A stretch of 64,000 bases of DNA. Origin: Hyphomicrobium sp. (GTDB lineage Bacteria > Pseudomonadota > Alphaproteobacteria > Rhizobiales > Hyphomicrobiaceae). The stretch's first letter is position 1, and the number at the start of each line of letters is the position of its first letter. The notes beneath the pieces were generated by a model, which searched no databases, had not been told where the DNA came from, and worked only from the letters and a program-made list of their open reading frames with translations. Where the stretch lies: NCBI GenBank assembly GCA_017512425.1, contig JAFWGI010000015.1, positions 248,001-312,000 of the forward strand, in the 5' to 3' direction. The translations under genes and the position numbers were made by a program. This document shows, one piece after another, positions 20,176 to 29,514 of the stretch.

Positions 20176-22053
20176 ATGCGCAGCACAACGGATCACGGCT
20201 TTGGCAATTGGGCAGCGGTAGCCGCGACCGCAGAAGCGATCGCAAGTGCGCCGAAGCCGGACGATCTCGGCAGCATGCCGGAGTGGGACTTGCGCGATCT
20301 CTACACGTCGCCAACGGCGCCCGAGATTGAGCGCGACAACGCCGCGGCAGCGGCAGAAGCCGCGCGGATGAAGGCGGCGTATCAAGACAAGCTCGTTGCG
20401 CTGGCAAACGATGCTTCGAAACTTGCAGTTGCGATTAAAGACTACGAAAAGCTGTCGGATCTGATGGGCAAGCTCGCATCCTATGCAGGCTTGTACTACG
20501 CGCAAAAGCAGGCCGATCCCGCGCGCGCGAAATTCTACGGTGACGTTTCGGAATCACTGACAAAGACATCGACCGATCTGATCTTTTTCGAACTCGAATT
20601 GAACCAGATTGACGACGCGGTTTTGTCGGCAGCTTTGAAGCATGCCGACCTCAAGCACTATGCTCCCTGGTTCCACGATCTGCGGAAAGAAAAGCCGCAT
20701 CAGCTCGACGAAAAGCTCGAGACGTTGTTCACCGAGAAATCGCAGACGGGTCGCGCGAGCTGGAACCGTCTATTCAACGAGACGATGTCGAGCTTGAAGT
20801 TTGCGATCAAAGGCGAGAAGGAGCCGCTCGGGCTCGAGCAAACGTTGAACCGTCTCTCCGATCCGGACGAGAAAAAGCGCAAGGCTGCTTCGGAAGCACT
20901 GGCAAAGACATTCAAGGCCAACCTGCCGCTGTTCACGCTGATCACGAATACGCTCGCCAAGGACAAGGAAATTTCCGACCGCTGGCGCAGCTTCTCCGAC
21001 GTTGCCGATAGCCGCCATTTGGCGAACCGCGTTGAAGCCCCGGTTGTCGACGCGCTGGTTGCGAGCGTGAGGGCCGCATACCCGCGCACCTCGCACCGCT
21101 ATTACAAAATGAAGGCCAAGTGGCTCGGCAAGAAAAAGCTGAACTCTTGGGATCGCAATGCGCCGCTACCGGAGAAGCCCGAGCGCGTGATCAAGTGGCC
21201 AGAAGCCGAAAGAATCGTGCTCGATGCGTATGGTGATTTTGCCCCGGAGATGGCGGGTATTGCGAAGCAGTTCTTCGACAAGAACTGGATCGACGCGCCG
21301 GTGAAGCCCGGCAAGGCGCCGGGTGCGTTTTCGGCGTCGACGGTGCCGTCGGTGCATCCGTATGTGATGATGAATTATCTCGGCAAGCCGCGCGATGTTA
21401 TGACGCTCGCGCATGAGCTGGGGCACGGCGTGCATCAGATGTTGGCGCGCGAGCAGGGGCCGCTGCTGGCGCCGACACCGCTGACGCTCGCGGAAACGGC
21501 ATCAGTGTTTGGCGAGATGTTGACGTTCCGCGCGCTGCTGGCGGACGCCAAAGACGCGCGCGAGCGCAAGGCGATGCTGGCGTCAAAGGTCGAGGACATG
21601 ATCAACACGGTCGTGCGCCAGATCGCCTTCTACTCATTCGAACGCAAGGCGCACGTCGAACGCCGCAATGGTGAGCTGACGTCAGACCGGCTGAATGAAA
21701 TCTGGATGGAAGTGCAGCGCGAGAGCCTTGGTCCGGCAATCGACTTGAAGCCGGGCTATGAGGTGTTTTGGACGTACATCCCGCACTTCATCCATTCGCC
21801 GTTCTACGTCTACGCCTACGCTTTCGGCGACTGCCTCGTGAACTCGCTCTACGGCCTGTACGCCGAGGCGCATCCGGGCTTCGTCGCAAAATACTTCGAC
21901 ATGCTCAAAGCTGGCGGTTCAAAGCACCATTCAGAGCTGTTGGCACCCTTCGGCCTGGACGCCCGCGATCCGGAATTCTGGAACAAGGGGCTGAAAGTGC
22001 TGGAAGGTATGATCGACGAGCTTGAAGCGATGGATAAGGCCGGCGCAGCGTAG
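20176..22053 (+). CDS. pepF: M3-family oligoendopeptidase (PepF-like)
   Basis: This is a zinc metallopeptidase that degrades cytoplasmic oligopeptides. The 625-residue product has the HEXXH active site in MTLAHELGHGVHQMLAREQ, with the downstream Glu in LTLAETASVFGEML. The N-terminal helical domain (residues 45-250) and the C-terminal FIHSPFYVYAYAFGDCLV segment match the pepF/M3 clade. Length is normal. It is divergent from the DUF2269 gene and 230 bases upstream of kup. The symbol is by family resemblance. Confidence 0.88.
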   Translation: MRSTTDHGFGNWAAVAATAEAIASAPKPDDLGSMPEWDLRDLYTSPTAPEIERDNAAAAAEAARMKAAYQDKLVALANDASKLAVAIKDYEKLSDLMGKLASYAGLYYAQKQADPARAKFYGDVSESLTKTSTDLIFFELELNQIDDAVLSAALKHADLKHYAPWFHDLRKEKPHQLDEKLETLFTEKSQTGRASWNRLFNETMSSLKFAIKGEKEPLGLEQTLNRLSDPDEKKRKAASEALAKTFKANLPLFTLITNTLAKDKEISDRWRSFSDVADSRHLANRVEAPVVDALVASVRAAYPRTSHRYYKMKAKWLGKKKLNSWDRNAPLPEKPERVIKWPEAERIVLDAYGDFAPEMAGIAKQFFDKNWIDAPVKPGKAPGAFSASTVPSVHPYVMMNYLGKPRDVMTLAHELGHGVHQMLAREQGPLLAPTPLTLAETASVFGEMLTFRALLADAKDARERKAMLASKVEDMINTVVRQIAFYSFERKAHVERRNGELTSDRLNEIWMEVQRESLGPAIDLKPGYEVFWTYIPHFIHSPFYVYAYAFGDCLVNSLYGLYAEAHPGFVAKYFDMLKAGGSKHHSELLAPFGLDARDPEFWNKGLKVLEGMIDELEAMDKAGAA

Positions 22054-22287
22054 GCTCGGCGGCTTTCCGTCGGCGGCCGACGCCTGACCAAAATTCGCGC
22101 GTGTGTGTCTCGGATTGCCGCCTGGAACGGCATCCGGAACAGTATAACGTGCGACTCAATCGCTGCCCGGCATGTCAATAGAGTTTGACATAGCAGATCG
22201 GCAATTTGCCGCTTCCCAACGGATGCCGGCGGGAGTAGACACCCGCCACTTTGCTGCGTTGCAGCTTTATATGAGGCGAGGTGCCGG

Positions 22288-24201
22288 ATGGCACAAACGC
22301 AGGCGAGCTCCGGCGGCCACGATCATGGCGCGGGCGACGTACACGACCCAAAAAAATACTGGCCGCTCGTCGTTGGAGCCATTGGCGTCGTCTTCGGCGA
22401 CATCGGTACCAGCCCCTTGTACGCCTTCAAGGAAGCCATCAACGCTGCCGCGCATCGCAGCCTCGACATCCGAGAGTCGACGATCGGCGTGCTATCGCTG
22501 ATCCTCTGGGTGCTGATCCTTATCGTCACGATCAAATACGTACTGATCCTTCTGCGCGCCGACAACAAGGGCGAGGGCGGCACGTTCGCACTGATGGCTC
22601 TCGGGCAGTCGGTCGCAAAGCGCAGTTCGCCGCTGCTATTCGTCCTCGGCATCGCGGGCGCCTCGTTCTTCTATGGCGACGCGGTGATCACGCCGGCCAT
22701 CTCGGTTCTTTCCGCCGTCGAGGGCTTGAAGCTTGTCGCTCCAGGAATGGAGCGCGCCGTTATTCCCGTTGCGTTGCTAGTGCTCGTTGGCCTCTTTTGG
22801 ATGCAGTCACAGGGCACCGATCGCGTTGCCCGGTATCTTGGGCCGATTACAGCGTTGTGGTTTGTCGTCCTCGGTCTTGGCGGCGCGATGCACATCGCCG
22901 ACAACTTCTACGTTTTGACCGCCATCAATCCGCTCAACGGCATGATGTTCGTCGCCAAGCATGGCGTCATCGGCCTGACGATCATGGGTCTCGTATTTCT
23001 CGCGGCCACCGGTGCCGAAGCGCTCTACGCAGATCTCGGGCACTTCGGGCGCAGTCCGATCCAGTCGGGATGGATGATGCTTGTGCTGCCGTCACTGCTG
23101 CTCAACTATTTCGGGCAGGGTGCGCTTGTGATGGCCGACCCGACAGCGCTGGAAAACCCGTTTTATCGGCTTTATCCCGACTGGGCGCTGATCCCGATGG
23201 TGATCCTGTCGACGATCGCGACAGTGATTGCGGGACAGGCGGTAATCACCGGCGCCTTTTCGCTGACGCGGCAGGCAATCCAGTTGGGCCTTATTCCGCG
23301 GCTCGAAATTCGCCATACGTCGGCGAGTATGGCGGGGCAAATTTACATGCCGCGCGTAAATTGGATGCTGTTTATTGCGGTCTGTTCGGCGGTACTTTTA
23401 TTCCGCAACTCGTCGAACCTGGCGGCGGCTTATGGCGTGTCGGTGACGGCCGCCATGGTCATCGACAGTCTGATGGCGTTCTTCGTCATCTGGAAGTGCT
23501 GGAAATGGCCGGCGTGGCGCGCAGCGCTTCTGATCATACCTTTCCTTATGATTGAGCAGGTCTTCTTCGCGGCAAATATTTTGAAGCTGTTCGAGGGCGG
23601 CTGGGTGCCGCTGACGATCGCGGGCTCGCTCTGTCTGATCATGTTCACATGGGTCCGCGGTACGCGCCTGCTCGCAAAAGCGACCAAGCGGAATGAAGCC
23701 GATCTTGACTGGCTGGTGCGCAAACTCGAAACAAAACCGCCACATCGCGTGCCCGGAACAGCCGTTTTCCTGACCGGCGATCCTTACGCTGCGCCAACGT
23801 CCATGATGCATAATCTGAAGCACAACCGCGTCATGCACGAGCGCAATATTCTGCTCTCGATCAAGACCGAAGATACCCCGCGCATCGCGCGGCACGAGCG
23901 CATTACGATCGAGCGTATCTCGGATCACTTCATCCGCATCATCGCGCGCTATGGGTTTATGGAAACGCCGAGCGTGCCAAAGATCCTCGAACATTGCCGC
24001 CGCAAGGACTGCAGTATCGATATAGGAGGTACGTCGTTCTTCCTGTCACGTCGATCCTTGCGCGTCAGCAGCAAGTCGGAAATGCCGCGATGGCAGGAGC
24101 GCTTGTACATTGCGCTGGCTGGGTCCGCCGAGGACGCGACGACTTACTTCCAAATTCCGACCGATCGCGTCGTGGAAGTCGGCACGCAAGTTGCTGTCTA
24201 G
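22288..24201 (+). CDS. kup: Kup-type low-affinity potassium uptake transporter
   Basis: This is a KUP/HAK/KT family K+:H+ symporter of the inner membrane. The 637-residue product opens with the family hallmark GVVFGDIGTSPLYAFKEA, has about 12 hydrophobic helices up to residue 455 and ends with a soluble domain (residues 470-637, containing HRVPGTAVFLTGDP). GAGG lies a few bases before the ATG. Another long open frame (22281-23555) shares the region but gives an arginine-rich non-protein-like product. The upstream 230 bases contain a small hairpin (GGCGGGAGTAGACACCCGCC) but no riboswitch I recognise. Confidence 0.94.
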   Translation: MAQTQASSGGHDHGAGDVHDPKKYWPLVVGAIGVVFGDIGTSPLYAFKEAINAAAHRSLDIRESTIGVLSLILWVLILIVTIKYVLILLRADNKGEGGTFALMALGQSVAKRSSPLLFVLGIAGASFFYGDAVITPAISVLSAVEGLKLVAPGMERAVIPVALLVLVGLFWMQSQGTDRVARYLGPITALWFVVLGLGGAMHIADNFYVLTAINPLNGMMFVAKHGVIGLTIMGLVFLAATGAEALYADLGHFGRSPIQSGWMMLVLPSLLLNYFGQGALVMADPTALENPFYRLYPDWALIPMVILSTIATVIAGQAVITGAFSLTRQAIQLGLIPRLEIRHTSASMAGQIYMPRVNWMLFIAVCSAVLLFRNSSNLAAAYGVSVTAAMVIDSLMAFFVIWKCWKWPAWRAALLIIPFLMIEQVFFAANILKLFEGGWVPLTIAGSLCLIMFTWVRGTRLLAKATKRNEADLDWLVRKLETKPPHRVPGTAVFLTGDPYAAPTSMMHNLKHNRVMHERNILLSIKTEDTPRIARHERITIERISDHFIRIIARYGFMETPSVPKILEHCRRKDCSIDIGGTSFFLSRRSLRVSSKSEMPRWQERLYIALAGSAEDATTYFQIPTDRVVEVGTQVAV

Positions 24202-24371
24202 AACGGATATGGCCAAATTCAGTGCCCTTTCGCCAAAAGTCCCTGTGAAACTCTGTCATCCCTCGAATGGCGGGGGGCGGATCGGCTTGAAGGCGCCGAG
24301 GCTTTGGGCTACCACAGTGGCAATCGTGCACCGCTGAAGCGGCGCGCCATCACAAACTGGGGAGACATCAG

Positions 24372-24515
24372 GTGAGCATCGACACGTCGCGCGGACATCC
24401 CGAAATGGACTACGCTGAACACAACCGCACCTACGCCGGTTTTCTGCAGTTCACGAAAATCTCGATCGCTGTGCTGGTCGTTCTGCTGATCGGTATGTTC
24501 TTCTTCTTGGTTTGA
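24372..24515 (+). CDS. aa3-type cytochrome c oxidase subunit IV (small bacterial type)
   Basis: The 47-residue product has an N-terminal segment HPEMDYAEHNRTYAGFL followed by one transmembrane helix (FTKISIAVLVVLLIGMFFF). This matches the bacterial COX4_pro_2 family, the tiny fourth subunit of aa3 cytochrome c oxidase in alphaproteobacteria. The start is GTG 24372, preceded by GGGGAGA. It lies 120 bases before pntAA, a placement seen in relatives, away from the main oxidase genes. Assignment rests on the DYxEHxxTYxxF motif. Confidence 0.85.
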   Translation: MSIDTSRGHPEMDYAEHNRTYAGFLQFTKISIAVLVVLLIGMFFFLV

Positions 24516-24635
24516 GGCGCAGCTGGCCTCGCCAGTTCGTTGATCTTGAGCCAGGGCAGATTCGACGCCGTCGATCTGCCCTTTTTGCATCCGGCTGGAA
24601 CAGTCTGGCCGGTCCCCCCTTAAATGGAAGCGTTC

Positions 24636-25775
24636 ATGGTCACCATCGCAGTCACCCGGGAAGCGGCAGATGAGCCGCGCGTTGCGGTTTCGCCTGAGAC
24701 CGTCAAGAAGCTCGGCGCGCTCGGCGCAAAGGTGCGCGTCGAGTCCGGTGCCGGCAGCCGGTCGCGGTTTTCTGATGAAGCCTACACGGCCGCAGGCGCC
24801 GAAGTCGTCAGCCACGAGGCTGCGCTTTCGGGTGCTGACATTCTTCTCAAAGTGCGCCGCCCGTCGGACGCTGAGATCAAGGCGCTGAAGCCCAACGCGC
24901 TCGTCGCTGCCATGATCGACCCTTACGGTGATCGCGCCGCGCTCGACGCAATGGCGGCAACGGGCGCATCCGTGTTTTCGATGGAATTCATGCCGCGCAC
25001 GACGCGCGCGCAGTCGATGGACGTCCTGTCGAGCCAGGCAAACCTCGCTGGCTATAAGGCTGTTGTCGACGCCGCGTCGATGTTTGGCCAAGCCCTGCCG
25101 ATGATGATGACGCCGGCCGGCACCGTGCCCGCGGCGAAAGCCTTCATCATGGGTGTCGGCGTCGCGGGCCTGCAGGCTATTGCCACGGCGCGCCGGCTCG
25201 GAGCGCAGGTGACGGCGACAGACGTCCGTCCGGCGACAAAAGAGCAGGTGCAATCTCTCGGCGCCAAGTTTGTTGCGGTCGAAGACGAGGAGTTCAAGCA
25301 GGCGCAGACGGCGGCCGGGTATGCCAAGCCGATGAGCCCAGAGTATCAGGCAAAGCAGGCCGAACTCGTCGCCAATCACATTAAGAACCAGGACATGGTG
25401 ATCACGACGGCGCTGATCCCAGGTCGTCCCGCACCGAAGCTGATCACGCGTGCCATGGTCGAGAGTATGAAGCCGGGTGCTGTCATCGTCGATCTCGCGG
25501 CCGAGCGCGGCGGCAACTGCGAATTGACGGTTCCGGGCCAGACAATCGAAACGCCAAACGGCGTCAAGATCGCGGGGCCGCTTAATCTCGCGGGCACCAT
25601 CGCGGTCAATGCGTCGAGCCTGTACGCCAAGAACCTTTTGGCCTTCGTCGACATCATGTTCGACAAGAAGGAAAAGACGCTGGCGGTCAATTGGGACGAC
25701 GAACTGATCAAGGGTACGCTCGTTGCCAAGGATGGCGCGATCGTGCACCCCAATCTTGCTGCCAAGAGCCCATGA
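24636..25775 (+). CDS. pntAA: NAD(P) transhydrogenase subunit alpha 1 (NAD-binding domain I)
   Basis: This is the soluble NAD(H)-binding part of the proton-translocating transhydrogenase, which makes NADPH from NADH using the proton gradient. Visible features are the alanine-dehydrogenase-like N-terminus ([19 protein letters not shown]), the RQD-loop-like region ([12 protein letters not shown]), the Rossmann motif [20 protein letters not shown] and [15 protein letters not shown]. An in-frame ATG at 24624 would add four residues; GGAA 6 bases before ATG 24636 favours the latter. Its stop overlaps the next ATG (ATGA), as expected for a coupled operon. Confidence 0.92.
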   Translation: MVTIAVTREAADEPRVAVSPETVKKLGALGAKVRVESGAGSRSRFSDEAYTAAGAEVVSHEAALSGADILLKVRRPSDAEIKALKPNALVAAMIDPYGDRAALDAMAATGASVFSMEFMPRTTRAQSMDVLSSQANLAGYKAVVDAASMFGQALPMMMTPAGTVPAAKAFIMGVGVAGLQAIATARRLGAQVTATDVRPATKEQVQSLGAKFVAVEDEEFKQAQTAAGYAKPMSPEYQAKQAELVANHIKNQDMVITTALIPGRPAPKLITRAMVESMKPGAVIVDLAAERGGNCELTVPGQTIETPNGVKIAGPLNLAGTIAVNASSLYAKNLLAFVDIMFDKKEKTLAVNWDDELIKGTLVAKDGAIVHPNLAAKSP

Positions 25776-26200
25776 GGAACATCGCGATGTTTAGAACGTC
25801 CAACGCGCTGAAGCTTGCGCTCACTCTGGTCTTTGCCTTTCTGCCGGGAACGGCATTCGCGGCGTCTGGGGCAGATGCGGTCAGTCCCTTCGTTTACGAG
25901 TTCATGGTCTTCGTGATCGCGATCTTCGTCGGGTATTACGTGGTCTGGTCGGTGACGCCAGCGCTGCATACGCCGCTCATGAGCGTCACGAACGCAATTT
26001 CCTCGGTTATCGTCGTCGGTGCGCTTCTTGCGGTCGGCGTCACTCTGACGGAGAGCGACAGCATCATGGCCAAAGTCTTTGGCTTTCTGGCGCTCATCAT
26101 GGCGGCGATCAACATCTTCGGCGGCTTCCTCGTCACCAACCGCATGCTGGCGATGTACAAGAAAAAGGATACGCCAGCCAAGAAAGAGGGAGCGCATTGA
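25772..26200 (+). CDS. pntAB: NAD(P) transhydrogenase subunit alpha 2 (membrane part)
   Basis: This is the small membrane subunit of the three-gene type transhydrogenase. The 142-residue product has a hydrophobic N-terminus ([20 protein letters not shown]) that looks like a cleavable signal. Three or so transmembrane helices follow ([58 protein letters not shown]) and [15 protein letters not shown], the typical end. ATG 25772 overlaps the pntAA stop by 4 bases; its own stop overlaps the TTG start of the next gene. Confidence 0.9.
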   Translation: MRNIAMFRTSNALKLALTLVFAFLPGTAFAASGADAVSPFVYEFMVFVIAIFVGYYVVWSVTPALHTPLMSVTNAISSVIVVGALLAVGVTLTESDSIMAKVFGFLALIMAAINIFGGFLVTNRMLAMYKKKDTPAKKEGAH

Positions 26201-26472
26201 GCGATGACGCTTGGCTCCAACTCGTCGAATCTTTTGTGGAACGGCGCATTGACGTTGACGTGTTCCACGACAGGTTTTTCGAACTATGGCATGCCCAGCC
26301 GCACTTCGGTCCGTTTTGCCCGAACGCCATCGAGCAGCTTTTCTATTCCGTTGAAGCCTATTGCCCCGACCCCGCGCTTCGCGACCCCGGCAGCCCTTAC
26401 GAAGCCGATGAAGCAGAAGTTCGCAAAGACGCAGAAATCGCTTTGGCTCGGCTCAAAGCCGACCGCCAATAA
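26197..26472 (+). CDS. Colicin-immunity-like small protein inside pnt operon
   Basis: The 91-residue acidic protein ([20 protein letters not shown], then [19 protein letters not shown] and [18 protein letters not shown]) resembles the colicin D/E5-type immunity fold family (PF09204-like): a short helical protein with an ADEF/DVFHDRF-type helix and a conserved [12 protein letters not shown] segment. Start is TTG 26197, overlapping the pntAB stop (TTGA); pntB starts 12 bases after its stop. So it is embedded in the transhydrogenase operon with no toxin gene nearby. A role in bacteriocin immunity is doubtful; the function is unknown. Confidence 0.7.
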   Translation: MSDDAWLQLVESFVERRIDVDVFHDRFFELWHAQPHFGPFCPNAIEQLFYSVEAYCPDPALRDPGSPYEADEAEVRKDAEIALARLKADRQ

Positions 26473-26483
26473 AGGAAACTGAC

Positions 26484-27905
26484 ATGAGCGCCAATCTCGC
26501 CGCCCTCCTTTATCTCGCATCGGGCGTCCTGTTCATTCTGGCCCTGCGCGGGCTCTCAAGCCCGGCGTCGTCTCGTCAGGGCAACATGTTCGGCATGATC
26601 GGCATGACGATCGCGGTGCTGACGACGCTCGGTCTGGCGCAACCGTCATTCTTCTCCTGGATTTTGATCCTCGCGGGCCTTGGCATCGGCGGCTTTATCG
26701 GCGCGAAGACGGCGCGCGAAATTCCGATGACCATGATGCCGGAACTGGTTGCGGCGTTTCACTCGCTCGTCGGTCTTGCTGCCGTCTTCGTTGCGGCGAG
26801 CGCGCTTTCGGCGCCGTCTGCCTTTAACATTCTCGTCGATCCCGCAAATCCGAGCCTGGGCATCAAGGGTGCCAGCCTCGCTGAAATGGCCATCGGTGCG
26901 GCCATTGGTGCGATCACGTTCACCGGCTCGGTCATCGCGTTCGCGAAGCTTTCAGGCCGTATGTCAGGCAAGCCGATCATGTTGCCGGCACGTCACGCGA
27001 TCAACGCGGGCCTTGGCTTGCTGATCATTTATCTGATCTACGCGTTCTGCACGACGGGCGGCTCCGGTCTGCTGTTCTGGCTGATCGTCTTCGCCTCGCT
27101 TGCCTTCGGCGTGCTCATCATTATCCCGATTGGCGGCGCCGATATGCCGGTCGTCGTGTCGATGCTCAACTCCTATTCCGGTTGGGCCGCAGCAGGCATC
27201 GGTTTCACGCTGTCGAACGTCGCGCTGATCATCACCGGCGCGCTCGTCGGCTCGTCGGGCGCGATCCTGTCGTACATCATGTGTAAAGCTATGAATCGCC
27301 AGTTCTTGTCGGTGATCGCCGGCGGCTTCGGCGGCGAGACGGCCGCGGCGGCAAGTGGCGGCGGCGAACAAAAGCCGGTCAAGCTTGGTTCGGCCGAAGA
27401 TGCAGCCTACGTCATGAAGAACGCAGGCAAGGTCATCATCGTGCCGGGCTACGGCATGGCGGTCGCACAGGCGCAGCACGCGCTGCGTGAGATGGCAGAG
27501 AGCCTGAAGAAGGCCGGCGTCGAAGTGAAGTACGCAATCCACCCCGTGGCTGGCCGTATGCCTGGCCACATGAACGTGCTGCTCGCCGAAGCCAACGTGC
27601 CGTACGACGAAGTCTTCGAACTCGAAGACATCAACAGCGAGTTTGCCCAGGCCGACGCCGTCTACGTGATTGGTGCCAACGACGTCGTCAACCCGGCCGC
27701 CGAAGACGACAAGACCTCGCCGATCTACGGCATGCCGGTTCTGCAGGTCTGGAAAGCGCAGACGGTGTTCTTCAATAAGCGCTCGCTGGCGTCAGGGTAT
27801 GCGGGTATCGACAACCCTGTCTTCTATCGCGACAACACCGTAATGGTGCTTGGCGATGCCAAGAAGATGACGGAAGAAATCGCCAAGGCATTGGCCCACG
27901 GATAA
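26484..27905 (+). CDS. pntB: NAD(P) transhydrogenase subunit beta
   Basis: PntB holds most of the proton channel and the NADP(H)-binding domain III. The 473-residue product has eight or nine transmembrane helices over residues 1-270 (for example SWILILAGLGIGGFIGAKTA and FWLIVFASLAFGVLIIIPIG). The soluble NADP domain is marked by VIIVPGYGMAVAQAQHALRE, HPVAGRMPGHMNVLLAEANV and VIGANDVVNPAAEDD, with FFNKRSLASGYAGIDNPVFY at the end. Length is normal. Shine-Dalgarno AAGGAAA precedes the ATG. A hairpin terminator follows at 27954. Confidence 0.95.
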   Translation: MSANLAALLYLASGVLFILALRGLSSPASSRQGNMFGMIGMTIAVLTTLGLAQPSFFSWILILAGLGIGGFIGAKTAREIPMTMMPELVAAFHSLVGLAAVFVAASALSAPSAFNILVDPANPSLGIKGASLAEMAIGAAIGAITFTGSVIAFAKLSGRMSGKPIMLPARHAINAGLGLLIIYLIYAFCTTGGSGLLFWLIVFASLAFGVLIIIPIGGADMPVVVSMLNSYSGWAAAGIGFTLSNVALIITGALVGSSGAILSYIMCKAMNRQFLSVIAGGFGGETAAAASGGGEQKPVKLGSAEDAAYVMKNAGKVIIVPGYGMAVAQAQHALREMAESLKKAGVEVKYAIHPVAGRMPGHMNVLLAEANVPYDEVFELEDINSEFAQADAVYVIGANDVVNPAAEDDKTSPIYGMPVLQVWKAQTVFFNKRSLASGYAGIDNPVFYRDNTVMVLGDAKKMTEEIAKALAHG

Positions 27906-27953
27906 GGCTCTGGCATACGGTTAAACGGCCACCGCGGCCGTTCGGGAAGTTTT

Positions 27954-27979
27954 GGCCGCCGCATGTCAGTGCGGCGGCC
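27954..27979 (+). terminator. Hairpin terminator of the pnt operon
   Basis: Perfect 10-base arms GGCCGCCGCA / TGCGGCGGCC around a 6-base loop, about 50 bases after the pntB stop. The following TTCG is a weak T run, so termination strength is uncertain. A shorter GGCC-rich inverted repeat lies just before it at 27927-27940. Confidence 0.65.
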
Positions 27980-28113
27980 TTCGTCTGCGCGCGTCACGCG
28001 GTTCATTGGGTGCTTTCTGCGCTTTTAGGGCAACAGAGACTGCGTGCTGCCGTCAAGCGGCCTTGGGGCTGTCGCATCGTCTCTGATATAAACCCTGCAC
28101 GTCAGGGGGAGTT

Positions 28114-29514
28114 GTGTCAGTGGCGCCGGTTGTGTCCCAACAGTTCATCAAAGATCTCGAGCGGCTTGAGCAGCTGGCGTATGCGCCCGTCATTGGACCT
28201 GAAGGCCTCGCTCGCAATCTCGCTAAAATCTACGAGACCGTGGCGACGGCACATTTTTCCAAGCACGATCTCAAAGCCGTTCGCAGCGTCGCCCCGGAGC
28301 TGATGTACCGCCTGTTCGACTTGCGGACGGGGTTGCGCGAGCGCATTGCCGATTTCGAAAAGCGCAATCTCATGACGCCGGACGTTGTGCAGGGGTTGCG
28401 CGATGCTTTTCGGATTCTGCGATACGTCACGGACATGCTTGGTGAGATCGCGATCAACAACGCCCGTGTCGGTGAAGGCGACTACGCGATGCGCGGGTTT
28501 ACGGGCAAAGACCGCAACACGCTCGTCAACGCAGAATTCTACAACGCGAAGGAATTGCCGTTTCGAACCGGGGATGTCGTTTTGGTCCGGGGTCGCGCGC
28601 ACAACAGCGCCGCCATCGCACGCATCGGCTCTGGCGATAGCCAGTTCAGCCACACCGGCATCGTCTACATTGACGGCGAGGGAAAGCATTGGCTGGTCGA
28701 AGCGCTCATTGAAGATGGCGCGATCGTCAACATGCTGGCGCACGCACTCGATCACGGCATCGTCCGGGCCGTCCTCTACCGGCACAAAGATCCAGAAATT
28801 GCAGCACTTGCCGCCGAGCGCGTGCATGATCTCGTGCGCCGGTCTCGCAGATGGGGTCACAGACGCATCCGCTACGATTTCTCGATGCAGCTCGATAAAG
28901 GCCGCAATTTTTTCTGTTCCAAGCTCGTGCGCTATGCCTTTGAAAAGGGCAGCAACGGCCGCTATCGCATGCCGCGGTACATGACCGCGATCGCAATGAA
29001 GAACCGCGATTTCCTCGATCGCATCGGCGTCACGGCCGAGCAGACATATGCACCGGCCGACATCGATATCGAAAGCGCGTTCGATATCGTCGCCGAATGG
29101 CAGGACTACCGCGAGACGTCGAACATCCGCCTGCAAGACTTCACGATGGACAAGCTGTTCGAGTGGATGGACGGCTACGGCTTGCGCTTTCACGAGACGC
29201 CGGCAATCCGTGCCGTGTCGGTGCTGGGTCGGTTTTCGTCGTATTTTTCAGAGGGCGCGAAACACATGCTGTCGGGGCTTTTTCCGCGCGTACCGCGAAA
29301 CATGCCGCGCAAGACGGTTGCCGCCGTCGCGATGCTGCACAAGACCGCCGAGCCAGTTTACCGTGAGCTGCAAGCACACGAAGCGCGCTGCATCGCAGAG
29401 TTCGGACGGCCATTGCACGGCGACGAAATTTTCGCCCAACTTGAGGCGATCCGCGTCCGCGAGAACGGCAATATTGGGTATCTCGTCAGTCCGCCGGCCT
29501 CCAGCAAAGCGTGA
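28114..29514 (+). CDS. YiiX/YebB-like permuted papain-fold cysteine hydrolase (C92 family)
   Basis: The 466-residue product contains the circularly permuted NlpC/P60-type core at about residues 150-290: FRTGDVVLVRGRAHN begins it, FSHTGIVYIDGEGKH carries the catalytic His, and NFFCSKLVRYAFEKG carries the Cys. The family includes YiiX and acts on amide or lipid-linked bonds; the substrate is unknown. The first 140 residues are helical and without a clear signal peptide. Start is GTG 28114 after a GGGGGAG ribosome-binding site. The alpha/beta hydrolase gene starts directly after its stop, so the two may act together. Confidence 0.8.
   Translation: MSVAPVVSQQFIKDLERLEQLAYAPVIGPEGLARNLAKIYETVATAHFSKHDLKAVRSVAPELMYRLFDLRTGLRERIADFEKRNLMTPDVVQGLRDAFRILRYVTDMLGEIAINNARVGEGDYAMRGFTGKDRNTLVNAEFYNAKELPFRTGDVVLVRGRAHNSAAIARIGSGDSQFSHTGIVYIDGEGKHWLVEALIEDGAIVNMLAHALDHGIVRAVLYRHKDPEIAALAAERVHDLVRRSRRWGHRRIRYDFSMQLDKGRNFFCSKLVRYAFEKGSNGRYRMPRYMTAIAMKNRDFLDRIGVTAEQTYAPADIDIESAFDIVAEWQDYRETSNIRLQDFTMDKLFEWMDGYGLRFHETPAIRAVSVLGRFSSYFSEGAKHMLSGLFPRVPRNMPRKTVAAVAMLHKTAEPVYRELQAHEARCIAEFGRPLHGDEIFAQLEAIRVRENGNIGYLVSPPASSKA

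Noticed and set aside
22124..22150. GGAAC followed by CGTG upstream of kup
   Set aside because: Spacing is 19 bases and the -10 element does not match, so it is not an EcfG promoter.
22190..22260. Possible riboswitch in the kup leader
   Set aside because: Only a short hairpin is visible; no known riboswitch consensus was recognised.
22281..23555. 424-residue plus frame overlapping kup
   Set aside because: Same strand, other frame; the product is arginine-rich and unlike any family, whereas the kup frame is unambiguous.
24309..25748. 479-residue minus frame opposite pntAA
   Set aside because: Antisense of an identified transhydrogenase gene; no start signal or domain.
28117..29193. 358-residue minus frame opposite the C92 gene
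   Set aside because: Antisense shadow; the plus frame carries the catalytic His and Cys motifs.
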